A stretch of DNA of 14,108 nt from UBA4644 sp034933145. Its GTDB lineage: Bacteria > Bacillota > Clostridia > Oscillospirales > Butyricicoccaceae. The position numbers and the translations under genes are program-made. The DNA lies in NCBI GenBank assembly GCA_034933145.1, contig JAYFOA010000067.1:1-14108 (forward strand). The letters run 5' to 3'. Shown here piece after piece: positions 1 through 6,096 of this stretch. The notes below the pieces were generated by a model, which was not told where the DNA came from, did no database searches, and saw nothing but the letters and a program-made list of their open reading frames with translations. The number at the start of each line of letters is the position of its first letter. The first letter of the stretch is position 1.

Positions 1-348
1 ATGCTCCCCGCGCAGGATGGTACGGTCGACGATCTCCTCGCAGTCCGATAGCTTCACCTTGGTATACAGCCATCCTTCGGGTTCGATCCGCAGCAGCGGG
101 CCCATTTCGCAGAAGCCGTGGCAGCCGCTTTTTTTGATGCCGACCTCGTCGTGCGGCTCCTCCCGGAGCTCGACGGAACAAGGGATTCCCCGCTGCTCCA
201 TCATTTCTTTCAGACGGGCAAAAATATCCAGCGAGCCGCCGGAAACGCAGCCTGTGCCGGCGCACACCAAAACCTTGCGCCGCTCCGCGTCTAGGGCGTG
301 GCCATAAACGTCCCGCCGCTCCCGGAGCTCTTCTCTGTTATTCAGCAT
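1..348 (-). CDS. NuoF/HndC/HydB-like flavin Fe-S subunit, N-terminal part (partial)
   Basis: The frame is open for 116 codons from the ATG at 348 and leaves the window at base 1, so only the N-terminus is present. It reads LVCAGTGCVSGGS near residues 27-39 and KSGCHGFCEMGP further on. This four-cysteine thioredoxin-like [2Fe-2S] domain precedes the FMN/NADH-binding NuoF core in the beta subunits of electron-bifurcating [FeFe]-hydrogenases and formate dehydrogenases (HndC, HydB). In those complexes the full subunit exchanges electrons between NAD(P)H and the Fe-S chain in the cytoplasm. The start has a GGGAGG site about 9 nt upstream, inside the end of the preceding gene. Its ATG lies one base after that gene's TAA, so the two are translationally close-coupled. 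The catalytic subunit is outside the window, so hydrogenase versus formate dehydrogenase cannot be decided. Confidence 0.85.
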   Translation of the reverse strand, partial: MLNNREELRERRDVYGHALDAERRKVLVCAGTGCVSGGSLDIFARLKEMMEQRGIPCSVELREEPHDEVGIKKSGCHGFCEMGPLLRIEPEGWLYTKVKLSDCEEIVDRTILRGEH

Positions 349-349
349 A

Positions 350-826
350 TTACAGTTCCTCCCTGAGTTCTTTCAGAAGCGCGGATGCCTTGTCCGGCGT
401 CATGGCCGGATACACCTTGTCGTTAACCGTCAGCACTGGGGCCAGCCCGCAGGCGCCCAAGCAGGATACCGTCTCCACGGTAAAGCTCAGGTCGTCGGTC
501 GTCACTTTGACCCTGGACAGGCCCAGCTCGGCACGGAGCCGTTCAAGAATTGGCTCGGACTTGCGTACATGACAGGCAGTCCCGTCGCACACCTTGATAA
601 TAAACTTTCCCTTTGGCTCCAGCGAGAAGGTCTCATAAAACGTGGCGACGCTGTAGATTCTGGCCTGGCTGATGCCAAGCTTCCGGGACAGATACGGGAA
701 GATTTCCTTTGGCAGATAGCGGTAATGCTCCTGTATGCTCTGCAGAATGGCGATGACGGCACGTTCCTCGCAGCCCAGCTCTTCCAAAATGCCGTCGACT
801 ACACGGAAATCAAATGTCTCGTTCAT
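350..826 (-). CDS. NuoE/HndA/HydC-like [2Fe-2S] subunit
   Basis: This 158-residue protein has the usual length and layout of the NuoE (24 kDa) family: a helical N-terminal half, then a thioredoxin-like [2Fe-2S] domain. The four cluster ligands are visible as C80-x4-C85 (VCDGTACHVRKS) and C122-x3-C126 (SCLGACGLAP). The N-terminal segment YLPKEIFPYLSRKLGIS and SVATFYETFSLEPKGK are family hallmarks. In bifurcating hydrogenases or formate dehydrogenases of anaerobes this soluble subunit passes electrons next to the NuoF-like flavoprotein, which is encoded directly downstream one base after its stop. The ATG has an AAGGAGC site about 5 nt upstream. It is the first gene of the operon. A membrane complex I is less likely, because no other nuo genes are visible and the next gene carries its own N-terminal [2Fe-2S] domain. 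Confidence 0.9.
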   Translation of the reverse strand: MNETFDFRVVDGILEELGCEERAVIAILQSIQEHYRYLPKEIFPYLSRKLGISQARIYSVATFYETFSLEPKGKFIIKVCDGTACHVRKSEPILERLRAELGLSRVKVTTDDLSFTVETVSCLGACGLAPVLTVNDKVYPAMTPDKASALLKELREEL

Positions 827-867
827 ACATAGCTCCTTTTGTTTCTGATCGTATTCGTGTCATCGTC

Positions 868-892
868 TTTCCGCCATACACCCTTGCGGAAA
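868..892 (-). promoter_or_regulatory. Hairpin in the 5' UTR of the NuoE/NuoF-like operon
   Basis: A perfect 7-bp inverted repeat (TTTCCGC and GCGGAAA with an 11-nt loop) lies about 42 nt upstream of the NuoE-like start, between the predicted promoter and the ribosome binding site. It has no T-tract, so it is not a terminator. It could stabilise the mRNA or be part of a larger regulatory leader. Function is inferred only from position. Confidence 0.4.
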
Positions 893-975
893 CAAATGCG
901 TCAGCCGGTTCCGCCGTCAAGAAGCGGCCAAAACTCTTTGGCTGCAGGCCCAGCTAACCTATTGTATATCACCCA

Positions 976-995
976 ATCGATATTATAATATCGAT
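976..995. repeat. 20-bp perfect palindrome, candidate operator
   Basis: The sequence ATCGATATTATAATATCGAT equals its own reverse complement over all 20 bases. It lies in the AT-rich island between the divergent NuoE-like and nrd operons and covers a TATAAT hexamer on each strand. A symmetric site over a -10 element suggests a dimeric repressor site. It does not fit the Rex consensus (TTGTTAA-N4-TTAACAA) that might be expected for a redox operon, and no regulator can be assigned. Confidence 0.5.
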
Positions 996-1010
996 ATAGT
1001 AAAAAAGCAA
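982..1010 (-). promoter_or_regulatory. Predicted promoter of the NuoE/NuoF-like operon
   Basis: On the minus strand a consensus -10 TATAAT (987 down to 982) follows a weaker -35 TTGCTT (1010 to 1005) with the ideal 17-nt spacer. Transcription would start near 975, giving a leader of about 150 nt that includes the 868-892 hairpin. The -10 lies inside the 20-bp palindrome. Confidence 0.5.
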
Positions 1011-1297
1011 TATATTTTCGTAAAATATTCCTGTCATTTACGTACATTCCAAAACATTCGCTTGCTATGTAAAAATTCTGTATAAATAGTTTAACTTTAT
1101 CTATATTTTCCAAAAATATTTCTTTTCCAAAATGCGCATTCGAATCATCCGTCCGACCTCAGGCACGGGCCGTGTTTCCGGCGTTTCTGACTGCGGAAAA
1201 TCCCGGTTTCACCGGTTCCCGCAGCTGAAAATACGAACCCTAAGAAGCGGTTTCTCCCGCTGCCCAAAAAAAGTATAAAAAAACAGCGCAAAAATAT

Positions 1298-1340
1298 GTG
1301 TATTCTTACACTGGCACATTTGGTGTGAGTATGCTATGAT
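1298..1340 (+). promoter_or_regulatory. Possible promoter/operator region of nrdG-nrdD
   Basis: A perfect GTGTA-TTCT-TACAC inverted repeat (1298-1311) overlaps a weak -35-like TTACAC (1306-1311), which is 18 nt from a -10-like TATGCT (1330-1335). A second imperfect repeat, CTTACAC with GTGTGAG, spans 1305-1329, and the palindrome ATGATATCAT lies at 1336-1345. The cluster of dyads just upstream of the foldable nrd leader suggests a regulated promoter. The half-sites are in the opposite orientation to the NrdR box (ACAC-N8-GTGT), so NrdR is not claimed. Confidence 0.3.
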
Positions 1341-1360
1341 ATCATCAATATTTAGTATGC

Positions 1361-1550
1361 CCGGCTGCGGCTTGTCCGCAAAAAAGCCGGCCGGTTGCGT
1401 GCGCGCAGGGATTTTCTTGCCGTGCAGAGGACAAGCAGTATGTCTCCGCACCGGATGAAAACCGTCGGCCGCATATGTGCAGGCCGCCGAGTCTTTCCGT
1501 CGGCCGCACCAATGGTTTATGACGGGAAAGCGGACGGTTCGGCGGTCTTT
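1361..1550 (+). other. Highly foldable leader upstream of nrdG (possible structured RNA)
   Basis: This stretch between the probable promoter and nrdG can form a chain of stems. CCGGCT/AGCCGG (1361-1366 with 1385-1390) encloses a GCGG/CCGC hairpin. A three-way-junction-like unit closes with CCGG-T-TGCG against CGCACCGG around 1391-1454. Further on, CGGCC pairs with GGCCG, and CTTTCC-GTC pairs with GAC-G-GGAAAG inside an outer CCGCCGA/TCGGCGG stem. Its translation in frame with nrdG resembles no protein and is rich in Arg, Ser and Pro. No known riboswitch signature was recognised, and high GC makes some pairing expected by chance. Confidence 0.35.
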
Positions 1551-1586
1551 GGGGGCAATAAGGGGCCCCGCCTTTATAATTTGATT

Positions 1587-2276
1587 ATGAATATTTTTGG
1601 AATTCAAAAGCTAACCCTGCTGGATTTTCCGGGGGCGGTGGCCTGCACCATCTTCACCGGCGGGTGCAATCTGCGCTGCCCTTTCTGTCACAACGCGTCC
1701 CTGGTGTTGGGCACGGCGGAGGGAGGTACGCCGGAATCTGAGGTGCTGGCTTTTCTGTCCAAACGGAATACCTTGCTGGACGGCATCTGCGTAAGCGGCG
1801 GTGAACCGCTGATGCACCCCGATCTTCCGGAATTTCTGCGGAAGGCGAAAGCGCTGAATTACCGCATCAAGCTGGACACCAATGGCTGCTTCCCGGACGC
1901 GCTCCGGGACATCGTATCCCGCGGGCTTGTCGACTATGTGGCGATGGATATCAAGAATGCACCGGAACGCTATGCGGAAACGGTAGGCGTTCCCGGTTTT
2001 GACCTTTCGCCCGTACGGGAAAGCATCGCTTTCCTTCTTTCCGGCGCAGTGGACTATGAGTTCCGCACCACCGTTGTACGGGGCCTGCATACGCGGGAAA
2101 GTCTTCAGGGCGCAGCGCAAAGCATCGAGGGGGCCGAGCGGTACTATCTTCAGAAATTCGTCGATTCGGGCGATTTGGTCGGAGAGAATCTCTCTGCTTT
2201 TTCCGATGCGGAGATGCAGAGCTTCCTTCCGGCAGTATCACCTTATGTAAAAACGGCAAAACTACGCGGCCTATAA
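1587..2276 (+). CDS. nrdG: Anaerobic ribonucleotide reductase activating protein, NrdG2-type radical SAM
   Basis: This 229-residue radical SAM enzyme should install the glycyl radical on NrdD. The [4Fe-4S] motif is C27-NLR-C31-PF-C34 within FTGGCNLRCPFCHNASLV, followed by the SAM-binding GGE at 71-73 (CVSGGEPLMHP). The opening MNIFGIQKLTLLDFPGAVAC is the typical N-terminus of the NrdG2 (TIGR02495-like) branch, so the ATG at 1587 is preferred over the open frame extending back to 1395. The ribosome binding site is poor: AAGGGG lies about 21 nt before this ATG. A TTG at 1581, two codons upstream, would bring it to 15 nt, and initiation may depend on leader folding. It precedes nrdD by 39 nt on the same strand, which supports substrate pairing. 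A pyruvate formate-lyase activase is less likely given this neighbour. Confidence 0.88.
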   Translation: MNIFGIQKLTLLDFPGAVACTIFTGGCNLRCPFCHNASLVLGTAEGGTPESEVLAFLSKRNTLLDGICVSGGEPLMHPDLPEFLRKAKALNYRIKLDTNGCFPDALRDIVSRGLVDYVAMDIKNAPERYAETVGVPGFDLSPVRESIAFLLSGAVDYEFRTTVVRGLHTRESLQGAAQSIEGAERYYLQKFVDSGDLVGENLSAFSDAEMQSFLPAVSPYVKTAKLRGL

Positions 2277-2315
2277 ACCGCAATACAGATAATGACGGGG
2301 AAAGAGGGACGAAAC

Positions 2316-4688
2316 ATGTATCAGGTGACCAAACGGGACGGGAAAATTGTCGCTTTTGATCTTTCCAAGATAAGCGCTGCCATCGCAAAAGCCTTTGACG
2401 CCCTGGACAAGCAATATACCTCCGACATCATCGATCTGCTGGCGCTCCGCGTAACCTCGGATTACGCGCCGAAGATCCGGGATGGGCGCATCGGCGTCGA
2501 GGATATTCAGGACAGCGTTGAAACTGTGCTGATTCAGGCCGGCTATGCCGATGTCGCCAAATGCTATATTTTGTACCGCAAGCAGCGGGAAAAACTGCGC
2601 AATTTGCGCTCCACCATCCTCGACTACAAGCAGGTGGTGGACAACTATGTAAAGCTCAATGACTGGCGGGTCAAGGAAAACTCGACGGTGACCTATTCGG
2701 TGGGCGGATTAATTTTAAGCAATTCCGGGGCGATCACCGCCAACTACTGGCTTTCCGAGGTCTATGACGACGAGATTGCCGCCGCCCACCGGAATGCCGA
2801 CATCCACATTCACGACCTCTCCATGCTGACCGGCTACTGCGCGGGCTGGTCTCTGCGGCAGCTGATCTGCGAAGGACTGGGCGGCGTGCCCGGCAAGATT
2901 ACTTCCGCCCCGGCAAAGCATCTGGTCTCCCTGTGCAACCAAATGGTCAACTTCCTCGGCATCATGCAGAATGAATGGGCCGGCGCACAGGCTTTTTCCT
3001 CTTTCGACACCTACCTTGCTCCCTTTATCAAGGCGGACAATTTAAGCTATTATGACGTAAAAAACTGCCTGCAGTCCTTTATTTACGGAGTCAATACCCC
3101 CAGCCGCTGGGGCACGCAGGCCCCCTTCTCCAATGTCACGCTGGACTGGACAGTGCCCGCCGACATGGCCGAGCTGCCCGCCATCGTCGGCGGAAAGGAG
3201 ATGCCTTTCCGCTATAAGGACTGCAAAAAAGAGATGGATATGATCAACCGGGCGTTCATCGAAACCATGATCGAGGGCGACGCCGAGGGCAGGGGCTTCC
3301 AGTATCCGATCCCCACCTATTCGATCACCCGGGACTTCGACTGGTCGGACACCGAAAACAACCGCCTGCTGTTCGAGATGACCGCCAAGTATGGAACGCC
3401 TTATTTCTCCAACTACATCAACAGCGACATGGAGCCCAGCGATGTGCGCAGCATGTGCTGCCGTTTGCGCCTCGATCTGCGGGAGCTGCGCCGGAAGTCC
3501 GGCGGTTTCTTCGGCAGCGGCGAAAGTACCGGCTCGGTGGGCGTGGTGACCATCAATATGCCGCGCCTTGCCTATCTTGCCGCGGACGAACAGGACTTTT
3601 ATCGCCGCCTGGACCGGATGATGGATCTCTCGGCCCGCTCTCTTAAGATCAAGCGCGATATCATCACCCGGCTGCTCAGCGAAGGCCTCTATCCCTATAC
3701 AAAGCGCTATCTCGGCAGCTTTGACAACCACTTTTCCACGATCGGGCTGTTGGGTATGAATGAGGCATGCCTCAACGCCAAGTGGATCCGCGAAGACCTG
3801 ACCTGCGGCCACGCGCAGCAGTTTACGAAGGAAGTTCTCGATCACATGCGTTCCCGCCTGTCCGACTATCAGGAGCTGTACGGCGATCTTTACAATTTGG
3901 AGGCCACGCCGGCCGAATCGACCTCTTACCGTCTGGCCAAGCACGACAAGCAGCGGTACCCGGACATCATCACGGCGTCGGAAAACGGCAAAACTCCCTA
4001 TTATACCAACTCGTCCCACCTGCCGGTTGGTTATACCGAAGACATTTTTGAGGCGTTGGATATTCAGGACGATCTGCAGACCCGCTATACCTCCGGTACC
4101 GTATTCCATGCCTTCCTGGGTGAAAAGCTGCCTGACTGGCGGGCTGCGGCGGCCCTCGTGCGCAAGATCGCCGAGAATTATACGCTGCCTTACTATACCC
4201 TCTCCCCCACCTATTCGATCTGCAAAAACCACGGCTATCTGGCTGGCGAGCAATTTTGCTGCCCCGAATGCAATACGCGGACCGAGGTCTACAGCCGCAT
4301 CACCGGCTATTACCGTCCGGTACAGAACTGGAACGACGGCAAGGCCGAGGAATATCGCGAACGCAAGGTCTATGACATTCCCCATTCCCACCTGAGGGCA
4401 GCAGCTCCGGCGCCCGCGGCGGCCGCCCCGGCGGAAAGCAAACCTGCGGACGATACGGAGGCGGTCTATCTCTTCACCACCCGTACCTGCCCCAACTGCC
4501 GGCTGGCAAAGACCTTCCTCGACGGGGCCGGTATCTCCTACCTGACCGTCGACGCGGAAGAAGCGCGGGACCTGGTTGAAAGCTACGGCATCCGCCAGGC
4601 GCCAACCCTGGTGGTCGCCAGGGACGGTGCAGTGACGCGCTTTGCCGGGGCCTCCGACATCAAGCGGTACGCGGAAGCGCTCAGCTGA
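2316..4688 (+). CDS. nrdD: Class III (anaerobic) ribonucleoside-triphosphate reductase fused to a glutaredoxin-like domain
   Basis: This 790-residue glycyl radical enzyme makes dNTPs without oxygen. The N-terminal ATP-cone (MYQVTKRDGKIVAFDLSKIS onward, about residues 1-90) is the allosteric site. The catalytic barrel contains a C381-C382 pair (MCCRLRLDLRELRRKSGG). Zinc-site cysteines are C636, C648/C649 and C652 (FCCPECN). The radical glycine is G664 in SRITGYYRPVQNW. After an Ala/Pro-rich linker (about 688-710) a glutaredoxin/NrdH-like domain begins, with redox motif C725-P-N-C728 (TTRTCPNCRLAK) and a cis-Pro motif in QAPTLVV. Many NrdD proteins lack this domain. It suggests a built-in dithiol reductant instead of formate, as in NrdD types that use thioredoxin or glutaredoxin. 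The start at 2316 has GAGGGA about 7 nt upstream; an in-frame ATG at 2292 lacks a site. It is co-transcribed with nrdG. Confidence 0.95.
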   Translation: MYQVTKRDGKIVAFDLSKISAAIAKAFDALDKQYTSDIIDLLALRVTSDYAPKIRDGRIGVEDIQDSVETVLIQAGYADVAKCYILYRKQREKLRNLRSTILDYKQVVDNYVKLNDWRVKENSTVTYSVGGLILSNSGAITANYWLSEVYDDEIAAAHRNADIHIHDLSMLTGYCAGWSLRQLICEGLGGVPGKITSAPAKHLVSLCNQMVNFLGIMQNEWAGAQAFSSFDTYLAPFIKADNLSYYDVKNCLQSFIYGVNTPSRWGTQAPFSNVTLDWTVPADMAELPAIVGGKEMPFRYKDCKKEMDMINRAFIETMIEGDAEGRGFQYPIPTYSITRDFDWSDTENNRLLFEMTAKYGTPYFSNYINSDMEPSDVRSMCCRLRLDLRELRRKSGGFFGSGESTGSVGVVTINMPRLAYLAADEQDFYRRLDRMMDLSARSLKIKRDIITRLLSEGLYPYTKRYLGSFDNHFSTIGLLGMNEACLNAKWIREDLTCGHAQQFTKEVLDHMRSRLSDYQELYGDLYNLEATPAESTSYRLAKHDKQRYPDIITASENGKTPYYTNSSHLPVGYTEDIFEALDIQDDLQTRYTSGTVFHAFLGEKLPDWRAAAALVRKIAENYTLPYYTLSPTYSICKNHGYLAGEQFCCPECNTRTEVYSRITGYYRPVQNWNDGKAEEYRERKVYDIPHSHLRAAAPAPAAAAPAESKPADDTEAVYLFTTRTCPNCRLAKTFLDGAGISYLTVDAEEARDLVESYGIRQAPTLVVARDGAVTRFAGASDIKRYAEALS

Positions 4689-4714
4689 GCAGCGCCATAA
4701 TCGACTTCCAAAAT

Positions 4715-4731
4715 CTGCGGAATAACCGCAG
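4715..4731 (+). other. Small hairpin after nrdD
   Basis: A perfect 6-bp stem CTGCGG-AATAA-CCGCAG starts 26 nt after the nrdD stop. There is no T-tract, so it is probably an mRNA 3'-end stabilising hairpin or incidental. The rest of the 295-nt gap up to 4983 holds one terminator (listed separately), a short AT-rich patch at 4750-4770 and no plausible gene. Confidence 0.3.
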
Positions 4732-4779
4732 GCCTTACAGCTGCTTCCCGTATATACATATACAAATATAAGCGGCAGC

Positions 4780-4823
4780 GCGCCGCGGCGGTTCAACGCG
4801 GGCCTGCCGCGGCGCTTGTTTGT
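4780..4823 (+). terminator. Intrinsic terminator of nrdG-nrdD
   Basis: A perfect 10-bp GC stem (GCGCCGCGGC with GCCGCGGCGC, 4780-4789 and 4806-4815, 16-nt loop) is followed by TTGTTTGT. It lies about 90 nt after the nrdD stop and upstream of the next gene. Confidence 0.65.
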
Positions 4824-4983
4824 CCCGCAGGAGCTGCGCTGTCTTCTACCTAATAACGCCTGCGGGCTATACCCGAACGAAACATAATGCCGGATAGGAA
4901 TCCATCCGACTGCAAAGCAGCCAAAACCTCGGTCTCCCGTACTTAAAAAATGGAAACAACGGAAAAAAGAGAGGAAACTCAAC

Positions 4984-5991
4984 GTGAAAACCCTGATGAG
5001 CTTTGCCCTGTGCGACGGCTGCCTGGCCGGATACAGCGGGGTAGAGGGCCTTACCCACGCCTGCGCATCGCTGGGCTGTGACGGGCTGGAGGTCATCTGC
5101 GACGACCGGTACGGCGGCCCGCTGCCGGAGCACGGGCTGGTCATTGGATACCACCTGTGTTTTTGGCCTGACTGGCTGGACTTCTGGCAAGGAAACGAGC
5201 AGGCGCTGCTGCGCAAATTCGGCAGTCGGGACGCCTGGGTCTCTTTCTATGGCGGCGAGACCCGTGAGGCGCTGCTGCGCTATTACCGTGCCGACCTTGC
5301 GCGCGCGGAACGGCTGGGCGCGCACTATGCGGTGTTTCACGTTTCGGATGCTTCTATCGAAGAGCAGTTTCTCTATCAATGGAAGCATACCGATGAGGAG
5401 ATTATCGACGGCGCGGCAGACCTGCTGAACGAAGTACTGGACGGCCGGGAGCCGCCCTTTCCCATCCTGCTGGAAAACCAGTGGTGGCCGGGTCTCCGTC
5501 TGACCGATCCCGCGCTGACCGCGCGGCTGCTGGCGCGCGTCCGCTGCCGCAACAAAGGGATTCTGCTGGATACGGGGCATCTGCTCAACACCAATCCCGC
5601 CCTCAGAACCGAGACCGAAGCCGCCGCTTATATTCATCATATTCTGGATCTTCACGGCCCGCTGGCAGCGCAGATCCGCGGCGTGCACCTGCACTGTTCG
5701 CTGTCCGGCGCATATGTGCAAGCTCATACCGGCATACTCCCCCCTGATCTGGCGGAGGACTACTTGACCCGATACGGACAAAATTATGCCCATGTGCTGC
5801 AGATTGACCGGCACCTGCCCTGGACGGATCCGGCCATCGCCGGGGTCCTCCGGCAAATCAGTCCGGAATTTTTGGTACACGAGCTGGCGGGAAGCGGCCG
5901 GCCGGAAAAAGAACAGGCCGTGCGCATCCAGGCGGAGACGCTGAAAAACGGCGGTCTTACCCCGGAAAATGGCAAAAGCGGCTGGCGCTGA
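4984..5991 (+). CDS. Xylose isomerase-like TIM barrel protein (AP endonuclease 2 superfamily), substrate unknown
   Basis: This 335-residue protein fits the sugar phosphate isomerase/epimerase superfamily, a metal-dependent TIM barrel. Candidate metal ligands fall at the expected strand ends: E36 (DGLEVICDD), H119 (AVFHVSD), E164 (ILLENQWW), D196 and H199 (LLDTGHLLNTN), and H235/H237 (GVHLHCS). IDRHLPWTDP lies later. The start is a GTG at 4984 with GAGAGGA about 8 nt upstream; the next ATG (4996) is four codons in and fits the site worse. It stands alone between two terminators, so context gives no substrate. It could be a sugar or cyclitol isomerase, an epimerase or a hydrolase. An endonuclease role is unlikely, as endonuclease IV signatures were not recognised. 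The superfamily call is firm; the reaction is not known. Confidence 0.75.
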   Translation: MKTLMSFALCDGCLAGYSGVEGLTHACASLGCDGLEVICDDRYGGPLPEHGLVIGYHLCFWPDWLDFWQGNEQALLRKFGSRDAWVSFYGGETREALLRYYRADLARAERLGAHYAVFHVSDASIEEQFLYQWKHTDEEIIDGAADLLNEVLDGREPPFPILLENQWWPGLRLTDPALTARLLARVRCRNKGILLDTGHLLNTNPALRTETEAAAYIHHILDLHGPLAAQIRGVHLHCSLSGAYVQAHTGILPPDLAEDYLTRYGQNYAHVLQIDRHLPWTDPAIAGVLRQISPEFLVHELAGSGRPEKEQAVRIQAETLKNGGLTPENGKSGWR

Positions 5992-6025
5992 TATCGGTGA
6001 TCCTCCCCTGTGGAATCTTAACATC

Positions 6026-6075
6026 AAAGCCCCTTTGCGTATGCCGCAGTCTGCGGAACACGCAAAGGGGCTTTT
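6026..6075. terminator. Bidirectional intrinsic terminator
   Basis: A perfect 15-bp inverted repeat (AAAGCCCCTTTGCGT at 6026-6040 with its complement at 6060-6074) ends in TTTT on the plus strand and TTTG on the minus strand. The 19-nt loop holds a secondary CCGCA/TGCGG hairpin. It sits between the convergent TIM barrel and kinase-like genes and probably serves both. Confidence 0.9.
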
Positions 6076-6096
6076 CAATTCAATACGCAGACCGGC

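Noticed and set aside
901..1113. 70-codon minus-strand frame in the AT-rich island
   Set aside because: TTG start with only a weak GGAAAAG site, and the frame spans the predicted promoter and 20-bp palindrome of the operon on the same strand. Not strong enough to list as a gene, though noted in the findings.
1150..1245. Cobalamin riboswitch-like fragment on the minus strand (GGGAA-CCGG-TGAAA-CCGG hairpin at 1191-1224)
   Set aside because: The GGGAA/GGTGAAA part looks suggestive and AGTCAGAAACGCC recalls a B12 box, but the P6 segment is absent and the box is degenerate. The hairpin is a simple inverted repeat.
1312..1326. Sigma-54 promoter-like TGGCAC upstream of nrdG
   Set aside because: The -24-like TGGCAC is present but the required GC of the -12 element (TTGC) is missing at the correct spacing.
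1395..1586. N-terminal extension of NrdG from the open frame start at 1395
   Set aside because: The 64 extra residues are not NrdG-like, and the family N-terminus begins exactly at the 1587 methionine.
1209..1607. 132-codon minus-strand frame in the nrd leader
   Set aside because: Composition is not protein-like, it covers the likely nrd promoter and leader, and no domain is recognisable.
3042..5216. 724-codon open frame on the minus strand opposite nrdD
   Set aside because: It lies antisense to a well-supported nrdD and crosses a terminator and a second gene. Its translation is low-complexity and matches no family; it is a high-GC shadow frame.
4867..6078. 403-codon minus-strand frame opposite the TIM barrel gene
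   Set aside because: Antisense shadow. The plus-strand gene has superfamily metal-ligand motifs, a ribosome binding site and flanking terminators.
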